Numbered from the stretch's first letter, positions 37,224-46,369 are shown. The stretch is DNA of 64,000 bases from Levilactobacillus lanxiensis (GCF_016861655.1 NZ_BOLN01000004.1:186001-250000), one strand, 5' to 3'. Notes: generated by a model from the letters alone, not told the origin. Numbers and translations: made by a program.

Positions 37224-38072
37224 ATGAACCTGGATTGGGGAAATCTCCTAACTATAGGAAATTTGGTCAACCTCCTCGACATTCTTGTGGTGTGGTTCGT
37301 CATCTATGAATTAATCGTGATGCTACGGGGAACCAAGGCTATCCAGCTCTTCCGTGGGGTTATTTTAATTCTGATTGTCCGCTTTATCAGTGCCTACCTG
37401 GGGCTGAACACGGTGTCGTGGCTGGTCGATCAAGTGATCAACTGGGGCGTTATCGCCATTATTATTGTTTTTCAACCAGAAATCCGGCGGGGGTTGGAGC
37501 ACCTCGGCCGGGGGTCCTTGTTTGTCCGGGTGCGGCATGAAAATGAAGCCGCCAACAAGATGATCGAAGGCCTCGATAAAGCCATCCAGTACATGTCCAA
37601 GCGGCGAATTGGGGCGTTAATGACCATTCAACGGGACACCGGGCTGGAGGACTACATTGAAACGGGAATCGACCTGGATGCCGAGTTGACCGGTGAACTG
37701 CTGATCAACATCTTCATCCCCAACACCCCGTTGCACGATGGCGCGGTCATCATCCGTGATAACCGGATCGCCGTCGCCGCGGCTTACCTGCCCCTGTCCG
37801 AGAGCAATCTGATTCCCAAGGAATTGGGGACCCGGCACCGGGCAGCCGTGGGAATCTCCGAGGTGACGGATGCGTTGACCATCGTCATTTCAGAAGAAAC
37901 CGGGGAAGTTTCAATCACCAAGAACAACGAGCTGTTACGCGGGCTGACCCAAACGGACTACCTGAAGTTCTTGCGCAATGAATTGGTCAATGATGAAGCC
38001 ACTGACAACAATAACGTGTTCTTACGGGCACTGGATTGGTTTGATCAACGGTTTAGAGGGGGGCGGCGCTAA
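37224..38072 (+). CDS. cdaA: Diadenylate cyclase CdaA
   Basis: The 282-residue enzyme makes c-di-AMP from two ATP. Three N-terminal hydrophobic helices (residues 10-90) anchor the DAC domain, which shows PNTPLHDGAVIIRDNRI (DGA motif) and GTRHRAAVGISE (RHR motif). c-di-AMP controls potassium and osmolyte uptake and wall strength. It is followed with overlap (TAATG) by cdaR and then glmM, the conserved regulatory triad. Confidence 0.96.
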   Translation: MNLDWGNLLTIGNLVNLLDILVVWFVIYELIVMLRGTKAIQLFRGVILILIVRFISAYLGLNTVSWLVDQVINWGVIAIIIVFQPEIRRGLEHLGRGSLFVRVRHENEAANKMIEGLDKAIQYMSKRRIGALMTIQRDTGLEDYIETGIDLDAELTGELLINIFIPNTPLHDGAVIIRDNRIAVAAAYLPLSESNLIPKELGTRHRAAVGISEVTDALTIVISEETGEVSITKNNELLRGLTQTDYLKFLRNELVNDEATDNNNVFLRALDWFDQRFRGGRR

Positions 38073-39046
38073 TGAAAAATGAGCGTTATACCACGTGGTT
38101 GTACCGCATCCTCGCCTTGATCCTAGCCGTGCTGCTGTTCTTCTACGTCAACAGTACCAAGTCCTCAAGTAGTGGCTCGTCGACCAGTTCGACGGGCAAT
38201 ACGACATCGCTCACGGCCACCAAGACCATGACGGTGTCGGTGCCGTTACAACTGAACGTGAATAGTAATAAATATTTTGTGACCGGCTACCCCTCCAAGG
38301 TCAAAGTTAAATTGAAGGGACCCTTAGCCTTAGTCACAACCACCGCCAACACGCAAAATTTTAAAGTGTACGCGGCGCTCAGTGATCTGGGTGTCGGCAA
38401 GCACACGGTCACCCTACACCAAGAGGGCTTGAATCACGAAATTGAGTCGAGCATTGATCCGGCAAAAATCAACGTGGACATTGAACCCCGGCGAACGGTT
38501 TCATTCCCGGTCAAGGTTCGGTATAATAGTCAAAACATTGCGGCGGGCTATTCCGCTGGCAAGGCCACTTCTGACGTGACGACGGTCAAGGCGACCGGCG
38601 CGGCCAACGAGATTTCGCGGGTCAAGCAGGTCATCGCCCAGCTGACGGTGCCGGCCAACACCAAGAAGACCGTGAATAACCAAGCGGTCATCGAGGCGCT
38701 CGACAGTAGTGGCAAGACGGTCAACGTCATTTTGACACCGTCGACCACGACTGTGAACCTGCCAGTGACGTCTGACGGGGAGAGCCAAAAGGTCAGCGTG
38801 AACCTGAACGCGAAGAACGGGTCATCGGGAACGTCCTATAAGCTGAGTACGACCAGCAATAAGGTCACGGCGTATGGGAGTGCCTCGCAGTTAAAGGCCC
38901 TAGGTAACAGCGTTGACGTCGACGTTGACGTGAGTGATGTGAAGAGTAAAACGACCAAGACGGTCACGCTGGACACCAATGATAACGATGTCACGGCATT
39001 TGACCCGTCAACCATTAAGGTCACGGTCACAGCAACAACCAAATAA
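38072..39046 (+). CDS. cdaR: CdaR (YbbR-domain) regulator of CdaA
   Basis: The 324-residue protein has one N-terminal transmembrane helix (residues 12-26) followed by an extracellular part with a Ser/Thr-rich link and about three YbbR repeats (for instance VSVPLQLNVNSNKYFVTGYPSKVKVKLKGP). It binds CdaA outside the membrane and adjusts cyclase activity. The start overlaps the cdaA stop by one base. Confidence 0.93.
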   Translation: MKNERYTTWLYRILALILAVLLFFYVNSTKSSSSGSSTSSTGNTTSLTATKTMTVSVPLQLNVNSNKYFVTGYPSKVKVKLKGPLALVTTTANTQNFKVYAALSDLGVGKHTVTLHQEGLNHEIESSIDPAKINVDIEPRRTVSFPVKVRYNSQNIAAGYSAGKATSDVTTVKATGAANEISRVKQVIAQLTVPANTKKTVNNQAVIEALDSSGKTVNVILTPSTTTVNLPVTSDGESQKVSVNLNAKNGSSGTSYKLSTTSNKVTAYGSASQLKALGNSVDVDVDVSDVKSKTTKTVTLDTNDNDVTAFDPSTIKVTVTATTK

Positions 39047-39082
39047 AACCAACAAACAGATTGAGAAATGAGGAAATTTGAC

Positions 39083-40438
39083 ATGAAGTATTTTGGAACT
39101 GATGGTGTTCGGGGAGTTGCCAACCAAGATTTATCTCCCGAGTTAGCGTTTAAAGTCGGCCGGTTCGGTGGGTATGTCTTGACCCAGCACGCTGATAGCG
39201 ACAACGCGCACCCCCAAGTCTTAGTGGCCCGCGACACCCGGATCTCCGGTCAATTGCTGGAAAATGCCTTGGTTGCCGGCTTGCTTTCCGTGGGAATCGA
39301 AGTTCTCCGCTTGGGTGTGATCTCAACGCCAGCCGTTGCTTACTTAGTCCGGACGCAAGGCGCCGCAGCCGGGGTCATGATCACGGCTTCCCACAACCCC
39401 GTTGAATATAACGGGATCAAGTATTTCGGGAACGACGGCTACAAGCTGTCTGACGAAATGGAAGAAGAAATCGAAGCCCTGCTGGATGCCCCAACCGACG
39501 ACTTACCACGGCCAACGACTGATGGCTTAGGCACGGTTGAAGACTACTCCGAAGGTAGCCAAAAGTACATTCAGTTCCTGGAACAAACGATTGCCGATGA
39601 CCTGGAAGGGTTACACATCGCTGTGGACTCCGCTAACGGGGCTACCAGCGGCTTGGTTTCTCGCTTATATGCGGACCTGAACCTGGACTTTGACACGATT
39701 GCCACCACGCCAAACGGCTTGAACATCAACGATCAAGTGGGGTCGACCCACCCAGAACAATTACAAAAATTTGTTGTGGAAAAGGGTGCGGCCATTGGGT
39801 TAGCCTTTGATGGTGACGGTGACCGGTGTATCGCAGTTGATGAAGAAGGTAACATCGTCGACGGGGATAAGATCATGTACATCTGTGGGAAATACATGGC
39901 TGAACATGGGCGTCTGAAGAAGGACACCATCGTGACGACTGTCATGAGTAACCTGGGGATGTACAAGGCCATGGAAGCCCACGAACTGAAGTCTGTGAAG
40001 ACTAAAGTTGGGGACCGTTACGTGGTTGAAGAAATGCGGAAATCCGGGTACAACCTGGGTGGCGAACAGTCCGGCCACATTGTCTTCTTGGACTTCAATA
40101 CGACCGGTGACGGCTTGTTGACGAGTTTACAATTACTCCACATCCTGAAGGTGACGGGCAAGAAGCTGTCCGAATTGGCCGCTGACGTGAAGACCTACCC
40201 ACAAAAGTTGGTCAACATTAAGGTTGCTGACAAGGAAGCTGCTTTGAACAACCCCCAAGTCCAAGCCATGATTGCCACGGTTGAAAAAGAAATGGCTGGC
40301 GACGGCCGGGTCTTGGTTCGGCCTTCCGGGACTGAACCTTTGTTACGGGTAATGGCTGAAGCCCCAACCGAAGAAACGGTTGCGGCTTACGTGGACCGGA
40401 TTGCTGACGTGGTCCGCGCCGAAGTCGGCGTCGACTAG
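39083..40438 (+). CDS. glmM: Phosphoglucosamine mutase
   Basis: The 451-residue enzyme turns glucosamine-6-phosphate into glucosamine-1-phosphate. [10 protein letters not shown] opens the protein, the phospho-Ser is Ser103 in [12 protein letters not shown], the metal loop is AFDGDGDRC, and the C-terminal phosphate loop [12 protein letters not shown] is intact. ATG 39083 is nine bases after GAGG; the ATG at 39068 in frame lacks a site. GlmM is known to inhibit CdaA, which suits its place in the operon. Confidence 0.97.
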   Translation: MKYFGTDGVRGVANQDLSPELAFKVGRFGGYVLTQHADSDNAHPQVLVARDTRISGQLLENALVAGLLSVGIEVLRLGVISTPAVAYLVRTQGAAAGVMITASHNPVEYNGIKYFGNDGYKLSDEMEEEIEALLDAPTDDLPRPTTDGLGTVEDYSEGSQKYIQFLEQTIADDLEGLHIAVDSANGATSGLVSRLYADLNLDFDTIATTPNGLNINDQVGSTHPEQLQKFVVEKGAAIGLAFDGDGDRCIAVDEEGNIVDGDKIMYICGKYMAEHGRLKKDTIVTTVMSNLGMYKAMEAHELKSVKTKVGDRYVVEEMRKSGYNLGGEQSGHIVFLDFNTTGDGLLTSLQLLHILKVTGKKLSELAADVKTYPQKLVNIKVADKEAALNNPQVQAMIATVEKEMAGDGRVLVRPSGTEPLLRVMAEAPTEETVAAYVDRIADVVRAEVGVD

Positions 40439-40474
40439 CACTCTGGGTTAAACTGATGTTGGTGGCGCCTTACC

Positions 40475-40656
40475 GGTCGGCGAAAATAAACCGGAACGTG
40501 GTAGGCGGCCGCCTGGAGCCAAAAGGCGGTCTCCAGGCTTACTTTGAGCCTCTGAGAAACGAGTCTCAAAGATACCAGTTTCCTAGGTGGCAGAGCCACC
40601 AAGGAAACTCCTACGACTGAGTTTATTTTCGCCGACCTCACGGCTGACATGGGTTT
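40475..40656 (+). repeat. Structured intergenic repeat, family B copy 1
   Basis: The element is nearly identical to 40693-40875 and has the same plan as family A: a 16-bp perfect outer stem (40475-40490 with 40622-40637), a first hairpin around GGAGCC/GGTCTCC, a hairpin ACTTTGAG.../...CTCAAAGAT like that in family A, and a last hairpin GTTTCCTAGGTGGC/GCCACCAAGGAAAC with the same A-A mismatch after CCT. Frames on the minus strand here lack start signals and are taken as accidental. Confidence 0.75.
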
Positions 40657-40692
40657 AAACCCGCGCTAATCGAAACGATTCTTTGTTTAAAG

Positions 40693-40875
40693 TTTGGCTT
40701 AGAGAAAACCGGAACGTGGTAGGCGGACGCCCGGAGCCAAAGGACGGTCTCCAGGCTTACTTTGAGCCTCTGAGAAACGAGTCTCAAAGATACCAGTTTT
40801 CTAGGTGGCAGAGCCACCAAGGAAACTCCTACGACTGAGTTTATTTTCGCCGACCTCACGGCTGTCATTGGTTTA
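40693..40875 (+). repeat. Structured intergenic repeat, family B copy 2
   Basis: From AACCGGAACGTGGTAGGCGG to CTCACGGCTG it copies 40483-40644 with only a few changes. The 5' outer strand is replaced (TTTGGCTTAGAGAAAA), so the outer stem of copy 1 cannot form here, although the inner hairpins remain. It stands between glmM and the terminator at 40990. Confidence 0.75.
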
Positions 40876-40989
40876 GCCCGTGTTAGTCTTGCTAGGTGTC
40901 TGTTTTATACTGGCAGAGGTACTTTGCTAGATAACAGCAAACACTCAGCTAGGTAACATCGGACCAATACTAAATTAATTAGAAGTGCA

Positions 40990-41034
40990 AACAGGATTGA
41001 CCACTCATAAACTGAGCCGCCAATCCTGTTTTTT
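40990..41034 (+). terminator. Terminator after the family B repeats
   Basis: AACAGGATTG pairs with CAATCCTGTT followed by TTTT. It ends transcripts that run from glmM through the repeats; 41035-41184 then shows nothing I recognise. Confidence 0.8.
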
Positions 41035-41184
41035 CTTGGGCTATTTGCTGGTGAACGGGAAATTGCTGTCAGTCATGAATGACCCAATCGCCCAATGACT
41101 TACCCAATAAGTAGGCAAATAGGTGCGTGTTTTTTAAGATTTCCTTGTATAAATATTTCGATATACCGGTTTTGGCTTTTCTAA

Positions 41185-41257
41185 TTGACAACCCTGACGG
41201 AACGCTGTAAAGTATAGTCATTCAGAGATGATTTTCAGGACGTTTCAGTCTATACCA
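41185..41257 (+). promoter_or_regulatory. glmS promoter with dre-like site in the leader
   Basis: A consensus -35 TTGACA (41185-41190), 17 bases and TAAAGT (41208-41213). CAGTCTATACCA (41246-41257), on the minus strand TGGTATAGACTG, matches ten of twelve positions of the NagR/YvoA dre site TGGTATAGACCA. The leader is about 130 bases. The glmS ribozyme core was not recognised. Confidence 0.6.
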
Positions 41258-41348
41258 ATTTCTGAGAAAGCTCATTCATTTAATTAATCAAATTATCCGA
41301 CCCGTCCGGTTTACCGGAACCGGTGTCGAGCAAAGGAAGATATAAACT

Positions 41349-43166
41349 ATGTGTGGAATTGTTGGAGTTACGGGTAACGACAACGCCGTTAAGATCTTAG
41401 TTGACGGCTTACAAAAACTGGAATACCGGGGTTACGATTCAGCTGGTATCTACGTGAACGACCAAAAGGGACAGGACTACTTGGTTAAAACCAAGGGTCG
41501 GATCTCTCAATTACGTTCAAAGATTACCCCAGACGTACACGGTTCTACTGGGATCGGTCATACGCGTTGGGCAACCCATGGGGTCGTTAGCGTGGACAAC
41601 GCGCATCCTCATTTCTCAAACGACGACCGGTTCTACTTGGTTCACAACGGGGTCATCGACAACTTCCAAGAACTCAAGGCTAAGTACTTGAGCGATGTGC
41701 CTTTCAAGAGCCAAACGGATACCGAAGTTGTTGTACAATTGATCGACAAGTTTGCCGTTGAAGACAATTTGGATGCTAAGCAAGCCTTTCTTAAGACGTT
41801 GAGCCTGTTAAAGGGTTCCTCTTACGCCTTCCTGATGATGGACCGTGACCAACCAGACACGTTGTTCGTTGCCAAGAACAAGAGCCCACTGTTGATTGGG
41901 GTCGGCGATGGTTTTAACGTGGTCTGCTCCGATGCCTTGGCTATGTTGCGCGAAACGCATGACTTCCTGGAGTTGATGGATGGTGAAGTCGTTACCATCA
42001 CGCCAGACAAGGTGGCCATTGAAGACGCTGACGGGAATGCCGTTGAACGGAAGACCTTCCACGTTGACATGAACGCCGACGAAGCCGACAAGGGGACTTA
42101 CCCATTCTACATGTTGAAGGAAGTCGACGAACAACCTAACGTGATGCGCAAGTTAGCGCAAACTTACCTGTCAGAACACGGCGAACCAGAAATTGATGAC
42201 AAGCTGTTGAAGGCGATGCAAGCCGCTGACCGTCTGTACATCGTGGGTGCTGGGACCAGCTACCATGCCGGTTTGATTGGGAAGCGTTTATTTGAAAACT
42301 TGGCTCACATCCCAACGGAAGTTCACGTTTCTTCTGAATTTGCCTATGAACAACCAATGTTATCAGAGAAGCCATTCTTCATCTTCCTGACGCAATCCGG
42401 TGAAACGGCCGACAGTCGTGAAGTGCTGGTCAACGTGAACGATGCTGGCTACCCAAGCCTGACCATCACGAACGTCCAAAACTCCACGTTGTCTCGTGAA
42501 GCGACCTACACGTTGCTGCTACATGCCGGTCCAGAAATTGCGGTTGCCTCAACCAAGGCTTACACGGCGCAAATCGCGTTGGAAGCCATCCTGGCTAAGG
42601 CCTTAGGTGAAGTGACGGGCCAAATCATCGCCCAAAACTTTAACATCCGTCAACAACTTGGTTTAGTTGCCACGGGGATGCAGGCCATCGTTGACGAAAA
42701 GGATAAGTTGGAAGCCATTTCGAACAACTACCTGTTGAAGACCAACCGGGCCTTCTACATTGGCCGGGGCATCGACCACGCCGTTTCTTTGGAAGCTGCC
42801 TTGAAGTTGAAGGAAATTTCTTACATTCAATGTGAAGGTTTTGCTTCCGGTGAATTGAAACATGGGACGATTGCCTTGATCGAAGAGGGCACGCCAGTCA
42901 TTGGTTTCATCACCCAGGAAAAGACGGCCGGCCTGACTCGGAGTAACTTACAAGAAACCATGGCGCGGGGTGCCAAGACGTTGACCATCGTTCGCGAAGG
43001 TTTAGCCGTTGACGGCGACGACTTGATCCTGCCAGATGTTGATGAAATGTTAATGCCATTGCTGAGCGTTGTCCCAGCACAACTGTTGGCTTACTACACT
43101 AGTCTGAACAAGGGCTTGGATGTTGATAAGCCACGGAACTTGGCCAAGAGTGTGACTGTTGAATAA
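41349..43166 (+). CDS. glmS: Glutamine-fructose-6-phosphate aminotransferase
   Basis: The 605-residue enzyme makes glucosamine-6-phosphate. MCGIVGV exposes the catalytic Cys after Met removal; the glutaminase domain (to about 240) has TRWATHGV and NGVIDNF, and two SIS domains follow (VGAGTSYHAG, LTQSGETADSRE, STKAYTAQI) with the C-terminal KSVTVE. The GlmR homologue (yvcK) and GlmM in this window act in the same pathway. ATG 41349 is preceded by AAAGGAAG. Confidence 0.98.
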   Translation: MCGIVGVTGNDNAVKILVDGLQKLEYRGYDSAGIYVNDQKGQDYLVKTKGRISQLRSKITPDVHGSTGIGHTRWATHGVVSVDNAHPHFSNDDRFYLVHNGVIDNFQELKAKYLSDVPFKSQTDTEVVVQLIDKFAVEDNLDAKQAFLKTLSLLKGSSYAFLMMDRDQPDTLFVAKNKSPLLIGVGDGFNVVCSDALAMLRETHDFLELMDGEVVTITPDKVAIEDADGNAVERKTFHVDMNADEADKGTYPFYMLKEVDEQPNVMRKLAQTYLSEHGEPEIDDKLLKAMQAADRLYIVGAGTSYHAGLIGKRLFENLAHIPTEVHVSSEFAYEQPMLSEKPFFIFLTQSGETADSREVLVNVNDAGYPSLTITNVQNSTLSREATYTLLLHAGPEIAVASTKAYTAQIALEAILAKALGEVTGQIIAQNFNIRQQLGLVATGMQAIVDEKDKLEAISNNYLLKTNRAFYIGRGIDHAVSLEAALKLKEISYIQCEGFASGELKHGTIALIEEGTPVIGFITQEKTAGLTRSNLQETMARGAKTLTIVREGLAVDGDDLILPDVDEMLMPLLSVVPAQLLAYYTSLNKGLDVDKPRNLAKSVTVE

Positions 43167-43176
43167 AGTTTCATCT

Positions 43177-43211
43177 GAGAGCTCCCCACTTGTTGGGTGG
43201 CTCTTTTTTTT
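43177..43211 (+). terminator. glmS terminator
   Basis: GAGCTCCCCAC pairs with GGGTGGCTC, loop TTGTT, followed by nine T. Confidence 0.88.
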
Positions 43212-43220
43212 GAGCTTTGG

Positions 43221-43414
43221 GTTCGCTCCCGGCGGCGGCTTTCAAAGTGCCCGGCTATGGGGCCGGTTCCAGACTGAGGGGCGGTCTTCCACCTCAACTT
43301 TGAGCCTGAGAAGCGGTCTCAAAGGTTGTCCCGTGGACTAGGCTGAGACAAAACCTCAGCCAAGACCACCGACACAGCCGGGAACTTTGAGCCGCCTCTG
43401 GTCGCTGGGACTGG
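43221..43414 (+). repeat. Structured intergenic repeat, family A copy 4
   Basis: The outer stem pairs 43234-43256 (key TTTCAAAGTGCCCGGCT) with 43376-43396 (AGCCGGGAACTTTGAGCCGCC). The last hairpin pairs 43333-43347 with 43355-43369 (GTGGACTAGGCTGAG and CTCAGCCAAGACCAC). The element ends in GCCTCTGGTCGCTGGGACTGG. A 17-base perfect inverted repeat flanks the whole element. The remaining gap to 43600 shows nothing else recognised. Confidence 0.8.
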
Positions 43415-43611
43415 TTCGGTGCGTGCCACCCAACAAGTGGGTGGATTCAGCCGTCCTTGATGTCTACTACAGGTACAATACAACTTCGGCCGTTGCTCGC
43501 TGATTGTTTCCCGGCACGCCATCACGAGAAAGTTGAGTAGCTTAGTTGGCTAATGACCCAGTAACGCGGCGTTTGTGACTGTCTTGGTGCTCGCCAGGGA
43601 ACGTCTTTTTC

Positions 43612-43640
43612 TTGCGTTAACTTACTTTTAGTTGTATAGT
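43612..43640 (+). promoter_or_regulatory. Promoter of the small basic protein gene
   Basis: TTGCGT (43612-43617), 17 bases, TATAGT (43635-43640). Confidence 0.7.
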
Positions 43641-43674
43641 AATTGCAAATAATCTATGAAAGCGGGAGGTGAAA

Positions 43675-43800
43675 ATGATGAAATATACGAAGCGAGTCGA
43701 TAGTCATAAAAACCAGAAGCAAAAGGATGCCACTTTTGAAAAATTCCGCAAGCAACAGAACGATTTAAGCGCCAACCGGCGGGGAATTCGGCGGAAGTAG
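43675..43800 (+). CDS. Small basic protein, 41 residues
   Basis: This short gene has a complete set of signals: promoter, GGGAGGTG eight bases before ATG 43675, and a terminator right after the stop. The peptide starts MMKYTKRVDSHKNQKQ and ends SANRRGIRRK; it is rich in Lys, Arg, Gln and Asn, has no hydrophobic segment, and is probably helical and nucleic-acid- or ribosome-binding. I do not recognise a family. The second ATG (43678) could also serve. Confidence 0.7.
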   Translation: MMKYTKRVDSHKNQKQKDATFEKFRKQQNDLSANRRGIRRK

Positions 43801-43802
43801 TG

Positions 43803-43839
43803 GGACGGTAGCCATTTTGGCGGTCGTCCTTTTTGTTTT
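43803..43839 (+). terminator. Terminator of the small basic protein gene
   Basis: GGACGGTAGCC pairs with GGCGGTCGTCC, loop ATTTT, followed by TTTTTGTTTT. Confidence 0.85.
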
Positions 43840-43869
43840 CAAAAATTTTCAAAATCCCGAGCAAATAAC

Positions 43870-43910
43870 TTGCAAAACTGGTCTAGAGCATTTATAATTG
43901 GCCTATACCA
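43870..43910 (+). promoter_or_regulatory. nagB promoter with two dre-like operators
   Basis: TTGCAA (43870-43875), 17 bases, TATAAT (43893-43898). TGGTCTAGAGCA (43879-43890) fills the spacer and TGGCCTATACCA (43899-43910) follows the -10; each is one base off a GntR/NagR dre palindrome (TGGTCTAGACCA or TGGTATAGACCA). They start exactly 20 bases apart, on the same helical face. Confidence 0.7.
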
Positions 43911-43933
43911 TTAAGAGAGGGAGACTGAATGAT

Positions 43934-44656
43934 ATGAAACAATTGACGAACATGAAGGTACAAATTGTTAGCGACAAGCAAGCAGGGGGCCAAGCCGGCT
44001 TCCGGGTCTTTGAAGATGCGTTACAGAACGGGGCCAAGGTTTTAGGCTTAGCAACTGGGAGCACGCCAGTCACCATTTATGAACAATTGGCTGCGAGCGA
44101 TTTGGACTTCAGTCAATTAACGTCGGTCAACCTGGACGAATACGTTGGTTTGAACGCAGACCATCCACAAAGCTACCATTACTTTATGCAAGAACACTTA
44201 TTCAACGCTAAACCTTTTGCACATTCATATGTCCCAGATGGGGCTGATTTGGATGCGGCTAAGGCCACTAGCGAATACGATCAAATCATTGCGGAAAACC
44301 CGATTGATTTACAACTGTTGGGCTTGGGTAAGAACGGCCACATCGGCTTTAACGAACCCGGGACTGACCCCGACTCAACGACCCACAAGGTGATGTTGAC
44401 GGATTCGACCATTGACGCCAATGCGCGGTTCTTTGACAACGCCGATGAAGTGCCACGTTACGCTTATTCCATGGGTATCGGATCCATTTTAAAGGCCAAG
44501 CAAATCCTGATTGTTGCCTACGGTGAAGCCAAGGCTGCCGCGGTTGCTGCCATGATTCAAGGTCCCGTAACGCCAGACGTGCCAGCCAGCTATTTGCAGA
44601 CTCATCCGAATGTGACCGTGATCTTGGATGAAGCCGCTGCAAGTCAGTTAGATTAA
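43934..44656 (+). CDS. nagB: Glucosamine-6-phosphate deaminase
   Basis: The 240-residue enzyme turns glucosamine-6-phosphate into fructose-6-phosphate and ammonia, opposing glmS. Motifs: [24 protein letters not shown] with the catalytic Asp, and [14 protein letters not shown] with the catalytic His region. The start chosen is ATG 43934 after GAGAGGGAG; the longer frame from 43898 begins inside the promoter. No nagA lies next to it. Operators suggest induction by amino-sugar phosphate. Confidence 0.96.
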   Translation: MKQLTNMKVQIVSDKQAGGQAGFRVFEDALQNGAKVLGLATGSTPVTIYEQLAASDLDFSQLTSVNLDEYVGLNADHPQSYHYFMQEHLFNAKPFAHSYVPDGADLDAAKATSEYDQIIAENPIDLQLLGLGKNGHIGFNEPGTDPDSTTHKVMLTDSTIDANARFFDNADEVPRYAYSMGIGSILKAKQILIVAYGEAKAAAVAAMIQGPVTPDVPASYLQTHPNVTVILDEAAASQLD

Positions 44657-44758
44657 GTCTTTGTTTCAACCGCATTTTCTCTTGAATTTTCCTTTCTGCA
44701 CCCGGGGCACATATGGTATTCTTGTCCTGGAAGCGATTTTAAGGGGGAAACCGGTAAA

Positions 44759-46204
44759 ATGAAGCGAACGAAACGATGGCTACTAGCCGCGCTCGTCTTG
44801 GGTGTCGGCGTCGGTGGCTTTACCATTAGTAAGGGGACGGGGCATGCGGCGACCACCGACCCACAAACCTTTATCTCAACTTTAAAGAGTCCGGTCACGA
44901 CGGTGGCAAACAAGTATAAATTGTATCCGTCTGTGATGATGGCTCAGGCTGCCTTAGAGAGCGCTTGGGGGACCAGTACGCTCACCACTACCGCCAATAA
45001 TTACTTTGGCATTAAAGGCGCCTATAATGGCCAATCCGTGACGATGCAGACGTCCGAGTACGATAGTAATGGACAGTTATACTATACAAATGCCAACTTT
45101 AGAAAATATCCAAGCGCCAAGGCCTCAATGACGGACAACGCCACGTTGTTACGCAATGGGACCAGTTACAATCCCACGATTTACAGTGGGACCTGGCGGG
45201 AAAATGCGGCGACTTACAGTGACGCAGCCAATGCGCTGACCAACACGTACGCCACCGCCCCAACCTATGGTAGCAGTCTCATCTCGATTATTAAGACGTA
45301 TAATCTGAGTTCGCTGCTAGATGGAAGCTCGACAAGTTCATCCAGCAGCTCCTCTAACAGTAGCAGTGCGGATACCGCGGCACCTAAGCCGAAGCCCGTC
45401 GTGTATGACAAGGCGACGTACTTTGGTGCGAGTGGGACCCAAACAGCTCGGTTGAACGCCCAATACACCAGCTACCGTCTGTACAACCACATCAAGGGGA
45501 CCCGCGAGAAGGTCACGAAGACGGCCTGGAACAAGGTTAGAGCTGGCCAGGATGTTCAGGTTTACCTGGATATGCGTGGGGTCAAGAAGGCCACGACGAC
45601 TGGCAAGAAGACCACCTGGTACCGGCTGAAATTTACTGACAGCAGTTCAGCCAAGAAGTATTGGGTGTACGGCAAAGCGTTAACCTTGCCAACTGTTAAA
45701 TACACCAAAGGGTCGGCCACGGTCAAGGTAAACAGCGCGTTGAGTGGGAGTTACTACAACCACGTGTTCAATTCGCCGTACCTGGCCAAGTCCATGGGCA
45801 CGCTGAAGAAGTTAACGGCAAAGTCCTACACGGCTGATAATCAGGCGGTGAAGACGCAGGATGGGGTCAAATCGACCTGGTACCGGATCAAGGTTGGCGA
45901 CGATAAGTATTGGATTGCGTCAACGGAAACGGCTGCCAGTCCCCAGTATGACTACGTTTTGTATTCAGCGGCCAGTGGCACCAAGAAACTGAGCGCCAAG
46001 TACAAAAAGTATACGCTTTACAATCACGTGAAGAAGACCCATTTTAACCAGGAAAGCTATAAATGGCCGAGCGGGAGTAAGAAGGGCGCAAAGGTTACGG
46101 TGAACTATAAGGGACTCAAGACGGCCTACGGGACGACTTGGTACCGCATCCAGTTCAGCGGCAACAAGACCAATTACTGGGTCGATTCACGGGCGTTAGC
46201 TTAA
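44759..46204 (+). CDS. GH73 N-acetylglucosaminidase with GW-like repeats
   Basis: The 481-residue secreted autolysin has a signal peptide (to about HAA at 31), a glucosaminidase domain (about 35-185) with catalytic Glu in AQAALESAWGTS and NNYFGIKGAYNG, a Ser-rich linker (STSSSSSSSNSSS) and three C-terminal GW/SH3_8-like repeats, each with YNHV or YNHI, and WYRLKF/WYRIKV/WYRIQF then YWV. Such repeats bind lipoteichoic acid or wall polymers without covalent anchoring. It likely helps cell separation. The teichoic acid exporter gene tagH is downstream. Confidence 0.9.
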   Translation: MKRTKRWLLAALVLGVGVGGFTISKGTGHAATTDPQTFISTLKSPVTTVANKYKLYPSVMMAQAALESAWGTSTLTTTANNYFGIKGAYNGQSVTMQTSEYDSNGQLYYTNANFRKYPSAKASMTDNATLLRNGTSYNPTIYSGTWRENAATYSDAANALTNTYATAPTYGSSLISIIKTYNLSSLLDGSSTSSSSSSSNSSSADTAAPKPKPVVYDKATYFGASGTQTARLNAQYTSYRLYNHIKGTREKVTKTAWNKVRAGQDVQVYLDMRGVKKATTTGKKTTWYRLKFTDSSSAKKYWVYGKALTLPTVKYTKGSATVKVNSALSGSYYNHVFNSPYLAKSMGTLKKLTAKSYTADNQAVKTQDGVKSTWYRIKVGDDKYWIASTETAASPQYDYVLYSAASGTKKLSAKYKKYTLYNHVKKTHFNQESYKWPSGSKKGAKVTVNYKGLKTAYGTTWYRIQFSGNKTNYWVDSRALA

Positions 46205-46221
46205 TTAAATAGAGTGATTCG

Positions 46222-46256
46222 AAGGTTTGGTAGCCGTGGGGCTGCTGAACCTTTTT
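46222..46256 (+). terminator. Autolysin gene terminator
   Basis: AAGGTTTGGTAGCC pairs with GGCTGCTGAACCTTT, followed by TTTG. Confidence 0.8.
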
Positions 46257-46332
46257 GCGTTTTGGACATCGCGGACACCTTAACAAATCGCTAAGGCTGA
46301 CTAGAAAGTTCCCACAAGTCACAAATATTTGG

Positions 46333-46369
46333 TATAATACAACAGACTGAGCCCGGTACGTTTACGGGC
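46333..46369 (+). promoter_or_regulatory. tagH -10 and leader hairpin
   Basis: TATAAT (46333-46338) with an upstream TTTGG; the leader has a small GCCCG/CGGGC hairpin (46351-46369). No -35 close to consensus was found. Confidence 0.5.

Noticed and set aside
40435..40868. Two similar minus-strand frames, MSAVRSAKINS... and MTAVRSAKINS...
   Set aside because: They look like paralogous proteins but are the family B repeats translated; no start signals, and the pairing constraints explain the similarity.
41214..41348. Possible glmS ribozyme in the glmS leader
   Set aside because: The conserved ribozyme core and pseudoknot pattern were not recognised, and the leader is only about 130 bases.
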